This document shows positions 1-8,226 of a DNA stretch of 64,000 bases, piece by piece; the stretch's first letter is position 1, and every line of letters begins with the position of its first letter. The position numbers were made by a program, and so were the translations under genes. The stretch comes from Priestia endophytica DSM 13796 (GTDB lineage Bacteria > Bacillota > Bacilli > Bacillales > Bacillaceae_H). Below the pieces are notes generated by a model, which saw only the letters and a list, made by a program, of their open reading frames with translations, was not told the DNA's origin and did no database searches. The stretch spans positions 124,001 to 188,000 of the forward strand of contig NZ_FOXX01000001.1 in the NCBI RefSeq assembly GCF_900115845.1, in the 5' to 3' direction.

Positions 1-438
1 TTCAAACGGAATGTCTGAAACAGATAAAGAAAGAGATGAACCAAACATTGCCGCAACTTCTGATGAGCAGTTTTGCTCAACGCTCATAACAATGCTAATA
101 ACTTGTACTTCATTACGGAAACCATCAGCAAAAAGCGGACGAATTGGACGGTCGATAAGACGACTTGTTAAAATCGCTTTTTCACTTGGGCGACCTTCAC
201 GCTTAATAAATCCTCCTGGAATCTTCCCTACTGCGTATAAACGCTCTTCATAGTTTACTGTTAATGGGAAGAAATCAACGTCTTTTGGTTCCTTAGACGC
301 TGTTGCTGTACTTAGTATTACTGTATCTCCATAACGAACTAAAGCAGCTCCGTTTGCTTGCTTTGCAAGCTGACCAACTTCAACGGTCAATTTTCGGCCT
401 GCTAATTCGATCGAAAACTCGCGTTTTTCTTGTTCCAT
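1..438 (-). CDS. pnp: Polyribonucleotide nucleotidyltransferase (PNPase), N-terminal part
   Basis: This is the first 146 codons of PNPase, the phosphorolytic 3'-5' exoribonuclease that degrades mRNA in the cytoplasm. The ATG at 438 begins [15 protein letters not shown] and follows the ribosome binding site GAGGAG. The reading frame stays open to base 1, so the gene is cut by the window edge and is not broken. The visible part is the first RNase PH-like domain, including the RYGDT and [10 protein letters not shown] stretches and the GFIKREGR and [10 protein letters not shown] motifs typical of PNPase. It lies after rpsO, as in Bacillus subtilis, separated from it by a terminator. Identity is secure; the catalytic second RNase PH domain and the KH and S1 domains lie outside the window. 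Confidence 0.97.
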   Translation of the reverse strand, partial: MEQEKREFSIELAGRKLTVEVGQLAKQANGAALVRYGDTVILSTATASKEPKDVDFFPLTVNYEERLYAVGKIPGGFIKREGRPSEKAILTSRLIDRPIRPLFADGFRNEVQVISIVMSVEQNCSSEVAAMFGSSLSLSVSDIPFE

Positions 439-488
439 TCTTTGTACTCCTCTCTGAGTGCATGTACTATTTGCTGTTTATACTTATT

Positions 489-533
489 AGTATAGACGAA
501 AGCATTAAATCCATAACTTTTTATGTAAAACAA
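489..533 (-). promoter_or_regulatory. Possible pnp promoter region
   Basis: Between the rpsO terminator and pnp, the minus strand has TTGTTT (528-533), an 18-base spacer and TTTAAT (504-509). A second -10-like TATACT lies at 489-494 without a good -35. Either could drive pnp separately from rpsO read-through. Both matches are imperfect, so this is a weak call. Confidence 0.3.
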
Positions 534-556
534 CGACTCACAATAATTATACATAC

Positions 557-585
557 GAAAAAAGCGGGAGCATTCTCCCGCTTTC
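557..585 (-). terminator. Intrinsic terminator after rpsO
   Basis: A perfect 10-bp stem (AAAGCGGGAG with CTCCCGCTTT) and a 4-base loop are followed on the minus strand by TTTTTT. It sits just past the rpsO stop and ahead of pnp, so it should limit read-through into pnp. Confidence 0.9.
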
Positions 586-590
586 TACTA

Positions 591-860
591 TTATCGACGT
601 AAACCAAGCTTGTTAATTAACTCACGGTAGCGAGTAATGTCATTGTTACGTAGGTAGTTAAGTAAGTTACGACGTTTACCTACCATTTTTAATAGACCAC
701 GACGTGAATGGTGATCTTTCTTGTGTGTACGTAAATGATCATTTAAGTTTGTAATTTGCTCAGTTAGGACAGCAATTTGAACTTCTGGTGATCCTGTGTC
801 AGTATCATGAGTTTTGTACTCAGCAATAAGTTCATTCTTGCGCTCTTGTGTGATAGCCAT
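591..860 (-). CDS. rpsO: 30S ribosomal protein S15
   Basis: S15 is a primary binder of the 16S rRNA central domain in the small subunit. The 89-residue product [12 protein letters not shown] to INKLGLRR has the family length and the conserved [13 protein letters not shown] core that contacts rRNA. A longer reading from a GTG at 869 is possible, but the ribosome binding site AGGAGG lies 8 bases before the ATG at 860, so I use that start. It has its own promoter upstream and a strong terminator downstream, so it is probably transcribed both alone and as the tail of the rimP-nusA operon. Confidence 0.98.
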   Translation of the reverse strand: MAITQERKNELIAEYKTHDTDTGSPEVQIAVLTEQITNLNDHLRTHKKDHHSRRGLLKMVGKRRNLLNYLRNNDITRYRELINKLGLRR

Positions 861-951
861 CCTATTCACCTCCTCTTAATAATCCCCAATTCCCTAGCAA
901 TACGTTGGTGAATCGTAATGCCAAGCAATGGTTAATTTCTGTTCAATGTTC

Positions 952-980
952 ATATTACTATTTTTCGCCTAGAATTGCAA
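952..980 (-). promoter_or_regulatory. Sigma-A promoter for rpsO
   Basis: On the minus strand TTGCAA (975-980), a 17-base spacer and TAATAT (952-957) form a good sigma-A promoter near the ribF/rpsO junction. Transcription would start near 945, leaving a leader of about 85 bases before rpsO. That leader could hold an S15 autoregulatory site, but I cannot identify one by eye. Confidence 0.65.
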
Positions 981-997
981 GGATTCTAATGAAAGTT

Positions 998-1954
998 TTA
1001 TGCGTCGCTCTTCAAGGAAGCAAAATAAGCAGCTGCTTCTCGCTTATCTTGATTGATTTGAGAGACAAGGGCTTCGATTCCAGAAAACTTTCGCTCTTTT
1101 CGAATAAGCTTATGCCATTTTACAACGACTTTTTCATTGTAAATCATGTTCTTGAAGTCAAAGATATGTACTTCAATTGTTGGCTTCTCTGGCTTTTTAT
1201 CATGAAATGTTGGCTTATAGCCAATATTGCACACACCTTCATAGAACTGACCGTTAATGCCAAGCTCAACAGCATATACGCCTGTTCGAGGAATCATATA
1301 ACCGTCTACTTCTCCAACGTTTGCTGTTGGAAATCCGATCTCTCTTCCTCGTTTTTCGCCATGTACAACTCGACCTGTTATCGTATAGCATCTTCCAAGA
1401 AGCTTTTGGATATTTTCGACCCTTCCTTCTTGTAAGAACTTCCGAATAAGCGTTGAACTTACCTTTTCACCTTCGTCCTCAAGCTTTTCGACGACAGTGT
1501 ACTCACATTTATCCTTTGCGTGTTCTTTCATTGTCTCCATTGTGCCACTTCCAAACTTTCCATATGAAAAATCAAAGCCGGCTACAACGTGTTTGACATT
1601 CAAGTTTACGATATATTGTTCAACAAACTCTTCTGGTTGCAAGTTAGAAAAGTCACGATCAAAGCGAACAACGTAAAGAAAATCAATGCCGCGCTCTTTA
1701 AGCAAACGTGCTTTTTCTTCAAGCGGCGTTATCATATCAACGTGTGCTGCTTTCTTCCCTAATACAACAGAAGGGTGAGGGTCAAAGGTCATCACGGCAC
1801 TTTTCACCCCAAGCTCATCAGCAATACGCTTTGCAGTCATAATTACTTTTTGATGTCCTAAATGCATGCCATCAAAGTATCCTAACGCCATTGAAAGCGG
1901 TGGAAGTTGTTCACGCACTAGGTGATGTGGATGTTGCAGATGTATGATTTCCAA
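998..1954 (-). CDS. ribF: Bifunctional riboflavin kinase / FAD synthetase
   Basis: RibF (RibC in B. subtilis) phosphorylates riboflavin to FMN and adenylylates FMN to FAD. The N-terminal half has the nucleotidyltransferase motif GYFDGMHLGHQ near residue 26. The C-terminal half has the flavokinase signature RGREIGFPTANV near residue 205. The total of about 318 residues fits the family. The frame opens at a GTG at 1966, but AAAAGGTG sits 9 bases before a TTG at 1954, giving MEIIHLQHPHHL, which aligns better with B. subtilis. It follows truB by 28 bases in the nusA operon. Confidence 0.95.
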   Translation of the reverse strand: MEIIHLQHPHHLVREQLPPLSMALGYFDGMHLGHQKVIMTAKRIADELGVKSAVMTFDPHPSVVLGKKAAHVDMITPLEEKARLLKERGIDFLYVVRFDRDFSNLQPEEFVEQYIVNLNVKHVVAGFDFSYGKFGSGTMETMKEHAKDKCEYTVVEKLEDEGEKVSSTLIRKFLQEGRVENIQKLLGRCYTITGRVVHGEKRGREIGFPTANVGEVDGYMIPRTGVYAVELGINGQFYEGVCNIGYKPTFHDKKPEKPTIEVHIFDFKNMIYNEKVVVKWHKLIRKERKFSGIEALVSQINQDKREAAAYFASLKSDA

Positions 1955-1982
1955 AACACAATTCACCTTTTTCTACCTTAGA

Positions 1983-2891
1983 TTAAGAAATATCAATAAT
2001 TTTTGCGGGTTTTATTTTGCCTTCTTTTGTTTCATGATGCTTATAAAGAGCAAGAAGTTTCCCCTCTTCGTTCAAGACGAGCCAAAGAGGCGTATCTATG
2101 CTAATTTCTTCAGGTCTTAATAAAACCGCTCCGTTTTTCACTTTCTTTGCTAATGTATCATTTATCGTCCATTTCGGCAAATGAGAAAGAGCCTTTTCAA
2201 TGCTTAGGAAGTATTTATCTACCGTTCCTTCTTCGGCAGCCTTGCTAAGCTCTTCTAATGTCACACAGTCCTCTTCTGTGAAGGCTCCAGATCCAATGCG
2301 GCGCAAATAGGACATATGTGCTGGATAACCAAGCGCTTCTCCCATCATAACGGCAAGCGTTCTCACATACGTTCCTTTACTACATGTAACACGAAAACGC
2401 ACAGTTGGAAACGACCCTGTCAAGTCTTCTCCGATGATCTCTAATTTTTCAATTGTTACTTCTCGGCTTGGTCTTTCGACACTTTCTCCATTTCTTGCAT
2501 ATTCGTAAAGACGTTTGCCGTTTACTTTTACAGCAGAATACATAGGTGGAGTTTGAACGATTGTACCTGTTAAGCTTTCAAAAACGGTTTCAATTTTCTC
2601 TCTTGTGAATGTTTCTGTTACTTCACGTTCTTCGACACCTTCTCCCCACGCATCTTCCGTTGTGGTGGAACGCCCAAACGTTACTTCTCCTTCATATGTT
2701 TTAGAAGAAGCTGTTAAATATTCCACAACTTTTGTTGCACGCCCAACGCACATCGGCAGTACGCCTGTTACTTCAGGATCGAGCGTACCTGTATGGCCAA
2801 TTTTTTTTGTTCGCAATATTTTGCGAAGTTTAAACACACAGTCATGTGACGTCATGCCTTTTGGTTTATCAATAACAATAATCCCTTCCAC
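1983..2891 (-). CDS. truB: tRNA pseudouridine(55) synthase
   Basis: TruB converts U55 of the tRNA T-loop to pseudouridine. The protein of about 302 residues carries IDKPKGMTSHD near the N-terminus, the catalytic aspartate in GHTGTLDPEVTGVLP (D38) and the later SKGTYVRTL motif. Two in-frame GTGs compete. GGAG is only 2 bases before the first (2897) and 8 before the second (2891), so I use 2891. A terminator separates it from rbfA upstream, so expression may depend on read-through. Confidence 0.96.
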   Translation of the reverse strand: MEGIIVIDKPKGMTSHDCVFKLRKILRTKKIGHTGTLDPEVTGVLPMCVGRATKVVEYLTASSKTYEGEVTFGRSTTTEDAWGEGVEEREVTETFTREKIETVFESLTGTIVQTPPMYSAVKVNGKRLYEYARNGESVERPSREVTIEKLEIIGEDLTGSFPTVRFRVTCSKGTYVRTLAVMMGEALGYPAHMSYLRRIGSGAFTEEDCVTLEELSKAAEEGTVDKYFLSIEKALSHLPKWTINDTLAKKVKNGAVLLRPEEISIDTPLWLVLNEEGKLLALYKHHETKEGKIKPAKIIDIS

Positions 2892-2911
2892 GTCCACTAC
2901 TCCTTTTACTC

Positions 2912-2942
2912 AAAAAATAAAGCCTGCCGCTTGGGCAGGCTT
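2912..2942 (-). terminator. Terminator between rbfA and truB
   Basis: A perfect 9-bp stem (AAGCCTGCC with GGCAGGCTT) with a 5-base loop is followed on the minus strand by TTTATTTTTT. It lies inside the rimP-nusA operon and should attenuate truB, ribF and rpsO expression. Confidence 0.85.
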
Positions 2943-2953
2943 CTCATCATTAT

Positions 2954-3313
2954 TTATTCATGATCATCTTTACGGTCTCTGTGAAGCTCGCCAATTAGTG
3001 TTTCAATGCGATTTCCGTAATCGATTGACTCATCAAATTCAAAAAGAATTTCAGGAGTTTTACGAAGGCGAATACGCTGACCAATCTCGCTGCGGATAAA
3101 TCCTTTTGCTTTTGCAAGGCCTTTTAGCGTATTTTGCTTTTGTTCTTCATCACCAAGCACTGAAATGTATACTTTTGCTTGCTGAAGATCCCCTGTAACT
3201 TGAACATCTGTTACCGTTACAAATCCGATGCGCGGATCTTTAATCTTACGGCTAATGATGTCACTCATTTCTTTTTTCATTTGTTCACCAATTCTAGTTG
3301 GTCTGAGTTTCAT
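2954..3313 (-). CDS. rbfA: Ribosome-binding factor A
   Basis: RbfA is a 30S maturation factor that binds near the 5' helix of 16S rRNA and is important at low temperature. The 119-residue product is the usual size, has the [17 protein letters not shown] start and the [13 protein letters not shown] motif of the KH-like fold, and ends in an acidic tail. The ATG follows GAGGTGA. It lies in the conserved order infB-ylxP-rbfA-truB. Confidence 0.97.
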   Translation of the reverse strand: MKLRPTRIGEQMKKEMSDIISRKIKDPRIGFVTVTDVQVTGDLQQAKVYISVLGDEEQKQNTLKGLAKAKGFIRSEIGQRIRLRKTPEILFEFDESIDYGNRIETLIGELHRDRKDDHE

Positions 3314-3330
3314 AAAATTTCACCTCGTTT

Positions 3331-3609
3331 TTATAACCACTCAATATTTGTGAGCGTTCTTTCTATCTCTGGAAACGAGTCTACAAACTCTAAAAGCTTG
3401 TAGAGCTCCCTTTCCGATATGTTTTTAGCAGATGAAATGGTCACGATACCAATCGACGTTCGTTGCCAAACATCCTGATGATCAATTTCGGCTATTGACA
3501 CGTTGAACTTACCTTTAACACGAGTTATGATGCGTTGCAAAACAGCTCGCTTTTCCTTAAGAGAAGCAGCATCATAAATGATCGCCTCAAATGTTAAGTA
3601 TCCTATCAC
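3331..3609 (-). CDS. ylxP: DUF503 family protein YlxP
   Basis: This is a small conserved protein of 92 residues whose biochemical function is not established, although the family is linked by gene neighbourhood to ribosome assembly. It has the DUF503 features [11 protein letters not shown] near residue 17 and [13 protein letters not shown] near residue 43. The GTG start overlaps the infB stop as GTGA, implying translational coupling. The family assignment is firm; any role is inference. Confidence 0.9.
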   Translation of the reverse strand: MIGYLTFEAIIYDAASLKEKRAVLQRIITRVKGKFNVSIAEIDHQDVWQRTSIGIVTISSAKNISERELYKLLEFVDSFPEIERTLTNIEWL

Positions 3610-5672
3610 TTACGCTCAATTTCCTCCATTACGTATGCTTCAATAACATCGCCTTCTTTGATATCATTGAAGTTTTTCACTGTAATACCGCACTCATATC
3701 CTTGTGCAACTTCTTTAGCATCGTCTTTGAAACGTTTAAGAGCGTCTAGCTCTCCTTCAAAGATAACAATGCCGTCACGGATGACACGTACACCGCTGTC
3801 GCGTACGATTTTACCGTCTGTTACATAGCTTCCTGCAATTGTTCCAACTTTTGATACTTTGAACGTTTGACGAACTTCCGCTTGTCCGATTACTTTTTCT
3901 TCGTACTCAGGATCAAGCATTCCTTTCATCGCTGCTTCAATTTCTTCAATCGCTTTGTAGATGATACGGTGAAGACGGATATCAACGTTTTCTGCGTCTG
4001 CAGTACGTTTTGCGTTAGCATCAGGACGAACGTTAAATCCAATAACAATAGCATTTGAAGCTGTTGCTAATACGATATCTGATTCGTTGATTGCTCCTAC
4101 ACCAGTGTGAATGATGCGAACATTTACACCTTCAACATCAATCTTTTGAAGTGATGCTGCGACAGCTTCAACTGAACCTTGTACATCTGCTTTTACAATA
4201 ATATTAAGATCTTTCATTTCACCTTGTTTGATTTGTTCGAATAAATCATCAAGGCTTACGCGTGATTTTTCGCTTCGCTGTGCTTCAAGCTGTTTTGTTG
4301 CACGAGCTTCCCCGATTTGACGCGCTTTCTTCTCATCTTCAAATACCATGAAGCGATCACCTGCTTGTGGTACATCATTAAGACCTGTAATTTCAACAGG
4401 TGTAGAAGGACCTGCTACTTTTACGCGACGACCTAAATCGTTCACCATTGCACGAACGCGACCGAACGTGTTTCCGACAACAATCGGATCCCCAACGTGA
4501 AGCGTACCGTTTTGAACAAGAAGCGTTGCAACACTTCCGCGCCCTTTATCAAGCTCTGCTTCAACAACAGTACCTAACGCACGGCGTTTTGGATTTGCTT
4601 TTAACTCTTCCACTTCTGTAACAAGAACGATCATTTCTAAAAGATTGTCGATTCCTTCTCCAGATAGAGCAGATAAGTGACAGAAGATTGTGTCCCCACC
4701 CCATGCTTCAGATACAAGCTCATGCTCTGTTAGCTCTTGCATCACGCGGTCTGGGTTTGCTCCTTCTTTATCCATTTTATTCACGGCAACGATAATTGGC
4801 ACTCCAGCAGCTTTAGCATGGTTAATTGCTTCAACTGTTTGTGGCATAACGCCATCATCTGCTGCAACAACAAGAATTGTAATATCTGTTACTTGTGCAC
4901 CACGAGCACGCATTGTTGTAAACGCGGCATGTCCAGGTGTATCAAGGAACGTAATTTTCTTGCCTTGTGCTTCAATTTGGTATGCACCGATATGCTGTGT
5001 GATTCCACCAGCTTCGCCTGCTGTTACTTTTGTGTTACGAATTGAGTCAAGAAGCGTTGTTTTACCATGGTCAACGTGTCCCATGATTGTTACAACTGCA
5101 GGACGTTCTACTAGATCCTCTTCATTGTCTTCGATTTCAAGCGTTTCAAATTCTGCTTCATCAATAACAATCTCTTCTTCTACTTCAACACCGTAGTCTG
5201 CTCCAATTAGCTCAATTGCATCTTTATCAAGCACTTGGTTGATTGTTGCCATAACACCAAGTCCGAAAAGCTTTTTAATGATTTCAGACGGCTCGCGGTG
5301 AAGCTTCTTAGCAAGCTCAGCAACAGACAAGCTTTCTTGGAACGTAATTTTTTCAGGAAGTGGCTTTGGAGCCGCTTTTTGCTGTGGTACATATGATTGC
5401 TGATGATTTGGCTTCTTACCTTTTTTCCCTTTATTGCCTTTATTAAACTGATTTTGTCCACCTTGTTTCTTATTATCTGGACGTTTGTTACGGGAATCTC
5501 CTTGATTACCTGTGTTCTTTGCGAACGTTTTGTTTAATTCTGTTTCTGCCTTAGGCTCAATTGTAGCCATATGGTTTGATACTTCAATATTCATTTCTTT
5601 CAGTTTATCGATAACGTTTTTACTTGAGACATTGTGTTTTTTAGCATATTCATAAACACGAATTTTACTCAT
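3606..5672 (-). CDS. infB: Translation initiation factor IF-2
   Basis: IF-2 is the GTPase that brings fMet-tRNA to the 30S subunit and promotes subunit joining. The protein of about 688 residues has an N-terminal IF2N domain ([18 protein letters not shown]), a lysine, glutamine and asparagine-rich linker around residues 65-100, and a second IF2N-like segment. The G domain has [17 protein letters not shown] and NKMDK, followed by the beta-barrel and C-terminal domains. The ATG at 5672 is preferred over the upstream GTG at 5687 because the family starts here and GGGGGTGA precedes it. Confidence 0.98.
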   Translation of the reverse strand: MSKIRVYEYAKKHNVSSKNVIDKLKEMNIEVSNHMATIEPKAETELNKTFAKNTGNQGDSRNKRPDNKKQGGQNQFNKGNKGKKGKKPNHQQSYVPQQKAAPKPLPEKITFQESLSVAELAKKLHREPSEIIKKLFGLGVMATINQVLDKDAIELIGADYGVEVEEEIVIDEAEFETLEIEDNEEDLVERPAVVTIMGHVDHGKTTLLDSIRNTKVTAGEAGGITQHIGAYQIEAQGKKITFLDTPGHAAFTTMRARGAQVTDITILVVAADDGVMPQTVEAINHAKAAGVPIIVAVNKMDKEGANPDRVMQELTEHELVSEAWGGDTIFCHLSALSGEGIDNLLEMIVLVTEVEELKANPKRRALGTVVEAELDKGRGSVATLLVQNGTLHVGDPIVVGNTFGRVRAMVNDLGRRVKVAGPSTPVEITGLNDVPQAGDRFMVFEDEKKARQIGEARATKQLEAQRSEKSRVSLDDLFEQIKQGEMKDLNIIVKADVQGSVEAVAASLQKIDVEGVNVRIIHTGVGAINESDIVLATASNAIVIGFNVRPDANAKRTADAENVDIRLHRIIYKAIEEIEAAMKGMLDPEYEEKVIGQAEVRQTFKVSKVGTIAGSYVTDGKIVRDSGVRVIRDGIVIFEGELDALKRFKDDAKEVAQGYECGITVKNFNDIKEGDVIEAYVMEEIERK

Positions 5673-5692
5673 AAACTTCACCCCCACAAAAA

Positions 5693-5995
5693 TTAATCAA
5701 GCAGCGTTTTCATCTTTTTCGCAAACCCAGCATCTGTTATGCCAACAACAACGCGGCTATCTTTCCCAATCGCTTTTCCTAAGAGGAACCGGTCCTCAAC
5801 AAGCTTGACTGGAACGTTATAATAGCTGCATTTGTCCATAACTTTCTTCGAGGTGTTTGCTGATGCATCGCGAGATAATATAACAAGACTAATGGCATTT
5901 CTGCGCACGTCTTTAATTACAAGCTCTTCACCAGAAATTACTTTTCGCGCTCGATTAGCTAACCCTAAAAATGATTGCCATTGTTCTTGATTCAA
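5693..5995 (-). CDS. ylxQ: L7Ae-family RNA-binding protein YlxQ
   Basis: This 100-residue protein belongs to the L7Ae/L30e/Gadd45 kink-turn-binding family, known in B. subtilis as YlxQ or RplGA. It shows [13 protein letters not shown] near the N-terminus and the [15 protein letters not shown] motif near residue 37. The TTG start overlaps the ylxR stop (TTGA) and has GGAG 8 bases upstream, so the two are probably coupled. The family binds K-turn RNA; the exact cellular target is not established. Confidence 0.92.
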   Translation of the reverse strand: MNQEQWQSFLGLANRARKVISGEELVIKDVRRNAISLVILSRDASANTSKKVMDKCSYYNVPVKLVEDRFLLGKAIGKDSRVVVGITDAGFAKKMKTLLD

Positions 5996-6273
5996 CTGCG
6001 CTTCTCCTTTTGAGCAAGCTCTAATAGTTCGCTGTAAACTTCCTCAGGTACTTCAGCTTTTAGATGTGTACCAAGCAAATTTTTCTTTTGAGCTAATAAC
6101 ACAGCGTCTTCATCTTTTGAGATGTAAGCGCCACGCCCGTTTTTTTTGCCTGTTACATCAAGCTCTACGTTTCCTTCCGTTGTTCTTACAACTCGAACGA
6201 GCTCTTTTTTTGGAAGCATTGTTTGCGTTGCTACGCATTTTCTCATTGGTACTTTTCTTTTACTACTAGACAT
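5992..6273 (-). CDS. rnpM: YlxR family RNA-binding protein (RnpM)
   Basis: This 93-residue YlxR-family protein (DUF448) is known in B. subtilis as RnpM, a modulator of RNase P. It shows the family signature [11 protein letters not shown] and the GRGAYIS motif near residue 48, both in a basic, RNA-binding context. It sits between nusA and ylxQ, the standard place. The family call is firm; the RNase P role is transferred from B. subtilis. Confidence 0.93.
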   Translation of the reverse strand: MSSSKRKVPMRKCVATQTMLPKKELVRVVRTTEGNVELDVTGKKNGRGAYISKDEDAVLLAQKKNLLGTHLKAEVPEEVYSELLELAQKEKRS

Positions 6274-6288
6274 CTATCTTAACACCTC

Positions 6289-7398
6289 TTATTCCATCTC
6301 AGAATGGTCTAAGTCAAATGCTTCTGGAGAAGATGGCTCCTCTTTTGTTACTAAAATGCCTTCAGCTTCTGCTTCTGATTGGCTCTTAATATCGATTTTC
6401 CAGTTTGTTAGCTTCGCTGCTAAACGAGCATTTTGCCCGCGTTTTCCAATTGCTAAAGAAAGCTGATAATCAGGTACAATTACCGTTGTTGCTTTTTCGC
6501 CTTCATTCACAAGAACTTCAAGGACTTTAGCAGGACTTAGTGCGTTTGCTACAAATTCCACTGGATCTTCCGACCAGCGAACAATATCAATTTTTTCGCC
6601 TTTTAATTCGTTTACAACTGCTTGTACACGCTGCCCTTTTGGACCTACGCATGAGCCAACTGGATCGATTTCATCATACTCAGCATGAACAGAGATTTTT
6701 GAACGATCTCCAGCTTCACGCGCAACTGAGCGAATTTCAACAGCACCATCATAAATTTCAGGCACTTCTTTTTCAAACAGGCGTTTTAGCAGACCTGGAT
6801 GTGTACGAGACACATAAATTTGTGGACCTTTTGTTGTACGTTCCACTTTTGTTACGTATACTTTAATACGATCATGTGGATGGTATTGCTCGTTCGGCAT
6901 TTGTTCATTTACAGGAAGAAGAGCCTCAATTTTACCTAAGCTTACATAAATAAAGCGAGAATCTTGGCGTTGTACAATTCCCGTCATAATATCTTCTTCA
7001 CGGTCAATGAATTCAGAATAAATAACGCCACGCTCTGCTTCACGCACACGCTGTGTTACGACTTGTTTCGCTGTTTGAGCTGCGATGCGTCCAAAGTCTT
7101 TTGGCGTTACTTCCATTTCTACAACATCATCAATTTCAAAGTTTGGATTCACTTGTTTTGCTTCTTCAAGTGAAATCTCAAGACGCGGATCAAAAACTGC
7201 CTCTACAACGTCTTTACGAGCAAAAACGCGCATTGTTCCTTTTTCAAGGTTTAAATCAACACGCACGTTTTGAGCTTGGTTGAAATTTCGTTTATAAGCT
7301 GAAATTAATGCGGCTTCAATTGCCTCAATAATCACGTTTTTACTAATACCTTTTTCTTTTTCAAGAACTTCTAAAGCATCTAATAGATCGATACTCAT
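6289..7398 (-). CDS. nusA: Transcription termination/antitermination factor NusA
   Basis: NusA binds RNA polymerase, slows elongation and stimulates intrinsic termination. The 369-residue product has the N-terminal RNAP-binding domain (about 1-125), an S1 domain (about 135-200, GIVQRQDSRFIYVSLGK) and two KH domains, with SCVGPKGQRVQAVV and LAIGKRGQNARLA. It ends without the acidic repeats of gammaproteobacterial NusA, as expected for Bacillus. It follows rimP by 40 bases. Upstream hairpins suggest autoregulation (see the rimP leader). Confidence 0.98.
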   Translation of the reverse strand: MSIDLLDALEVLEKEKGISKNVIIEAIEAALISAYKRNFNQAQNVRVDLNLEKGTMRVFARKDVVEAVFDPRLEISLEEAKQVNPNFEIDDVVEMEVTPKDFGRIAAQTAKQVVTQRVREAERGVIYSEFIDREEDIMTGIVQRQDSRFIYVSLGKIEALLPVNEQMPNEQYHPHDRIKVYVTKVERTTKGPQIYVSRTHPGLLKRLFEKEVPEIYDGAVEIRSVAREAGDRSKISVHAEYDEIDPVGSCVGPKGQRVQAVVNELKGEKIDIVRWSEDPVEFVANALSPAKVLEVLVNEGEKATTVIVPDYQLSLAIGKRGQNARLAAKLTNWKIDIKSQSEAEAEGILVTKEEPSSPEAFDLDHSEME

Positions 7399-7438
7399 GG
7401 TAAACCTGGTCCCCCTTTTTCAATTATCGCATTCCCTA

Positions 7439-7909
7439 TTAGAAAGTAACAGCCAAGCGAGCTTGTGCTACTTTTTCATATGGAATTTCGATTTCTTTCA
7501 CTCTTGTTTTGATTTTGATAAGGAGGGTAATGTACTCTCCATCAAAGCTTTTTAACTCACCTTCGAATTCTTTTGAATCTTCGATTGGCTCGTATGTTTT
7601 GACATAAACGTTTTTGCCAATATTTTTTTCAAAGTCATCTGCTTTTTTAAGCGGACGCTCTGCTCCTGGCGAAGAGACTTCTAAAAAGTAGTTGTGGGTA
7701 ATTGGATCAAGCTCATCCATTTTTTCGCTAAGACGCTCGCTGACAACGCCACAATCTTCAATGTCTACGCCTTTCTCAGAGTCAATAAACACTCGCAAAA
7801 ACCAGTCTTTTCCTTCTTTCACATATTCAACGTCCACTAGTTCAAGTCCTAAGTCTTCAAGAATAGGTGTCGCAAGCTGTTCTACGATTTCTGTCACTTT
7901 CTCACCCAT
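7439..7909 (-). CDS. rimP: Ribosome maturation factor RimP
   Basis: RimP is needed for 30S assembly. The product of about 156 residues has the family landmarks [14 protein letters not shown], the central [19 protein letters not shown] segment and [16 protein letters not shown]. Two adjacent ATGs are possible. AGGAGG is 3 bases before the first and 6 before the second (7909), so I choose the second. It is the first gene of the nusA-infB operon and carries a long structured leader. Confidence 0.96.
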   Translation of the reverse strand: MGEKVTEIVEQLATPILEDLGLELVDVEYVKEGKDWFLRVFIDSEKGVDIEDCGVVSERLSEKMDELDPITHNYFLEVSSPGAERPLKKADDFEKNIGKNVYVKTYEPIEDSKEFEGELKSFDGEYITLLIKIKTRVKEIEIPYEKVAQARLAVTF

Positions 7910-8012
7910 CATATTCCTCCTTTTAAAAGAGAGCGTTGTTCAAGTTTTATCTTTTTTCCTACCCAAGTCATGCGGTATGCTCTTATAGTTTTGCAATTGT
8001 AAGGATAAAAAT

Positions 8013-8038
8013 TCCCTGCTTACATAAGAAAGCAGGGA
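8013..8038 (-). terminator. Terminator hairpin in the rimP leader
   Basis: A perfect 9-bp stem (TCCCTGCTT with AAGCAGGGA) and 8-base loop are followed on the minus strand by AATTTTTA. It stops transcripts about 100 bases before the rimP start. Confidence 0.75.
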
Positions 8039-8043
8039 TAAAA

Positions 8044-8070
8044 AACAAGTACATAATCATCGTGCTTGTT
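8044..8070 (-). terminator. Second hairpin with U tract in the rimP leader
   Basis: On the minus strand AACAAGCAC pairs with GTACTTGTT apart from one C-A mismatch, and the stem runs into TTTTTT. It is a weak stem with a good U tract, the type of terminator reported to need NusA in B. subtilis. Confidence 0.5.
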
Positions 8071-8126
8071 ACTAACCATAAAATCATGAAATGAATAGAA
8101 AACTTATCCAACGTCTATCCAATAAT

Positions 8127-8150
8127 AAAGAGTGGGTTTCCCCACTCTTT
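8127..8150 (-). terminator. Hairpin downstream of polC
   Basis: A perfect 10-bp stem (AAAGAGTGGG with CCCACTCTTT) and 4-base loop are followed on the minus strand by only ATTATTGG. It may terminate polC transcripts, although it lies after the predicted rimP promoter and so is also part of that leader. Confidence 0.55.
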
Positions 8151-8181
8151 TACGACCGTTATGTCTAGCATTACCATACCT

Positions 8182-8210
8182 ACTATACCATAACCATAAT
8201 TTTGTTGCAA
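8182..8210 (-). promoter_or_regulatory. Sigma-A promoter for rimP-nusA-infB
   Basis: On the minus strand TTGCAA (8205-8210), a 17-base spacer and TATAGT (8182-8187) lie immediately after the polC stop. This gives a start near 8175 and a leader of about 265 bases. Confidence 0.7.
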
Positions 8211-8226
8211 ACCCACTAATCACAAC

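Larger units (their letters stand above)
7910..8175 (-). promoter_or_regulatory. Structured leader of the rimP-nusA operon (candidate NusA attenuator)
   Basis: This roughly 265-base leader makes up almost all of the gene-free stretch from 7913 to 8226. In transcription order it holds three hairpins: a perfect 10-bp stem at 8127-8150 with a weak U tract, a mismatched 9-bp stem at 8044-8070 followed by six U residues, and a 9-bp stem at 8013-8038 followed by AATTTTTA. The last two look like tandem terminators ahead of rimP. In B. subtilis nusA is known to be autoregulated by NusA-stimulated termination in its 5' leader, and the layout here fits that. The assignment is inference; the hairpins are seen directly. 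Confidence 0.65.

Noticed and set aside
1-438. pnp as a truncated pseudogene
   Set aside because: The frame is intact up to the window edge; the truncation is due to the cut.
303-602. Plus-strand ORF across the pnp-rpsO junction
   Set aside because: It covers the pnp start and the rpsO terminator on the wrong strand and has no start signal.
905-1435. Plus-strand ORF of 176 codons opposite ribF
   Set aside because: It lies wholly antisense to a clear ribF frame, is Phe, Ser and Cys-rich, has no ribosome binding site and no recognisable domain.
4690-5196. Plus-strand ORF of 168 codons opposite infB
   Set aside because: It mirrors the G-domain coding sequence of infB and has the Ser/Thr-rich composition of an antisense shadow.
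7913-8226. A separate small RNA gene between polC and rimP
   Set aside because: The promoter and hairpins fit equally well as the rimP leader with premature termination, which is the simpler reading; short terminated leaders would still be seen as small RNAs.
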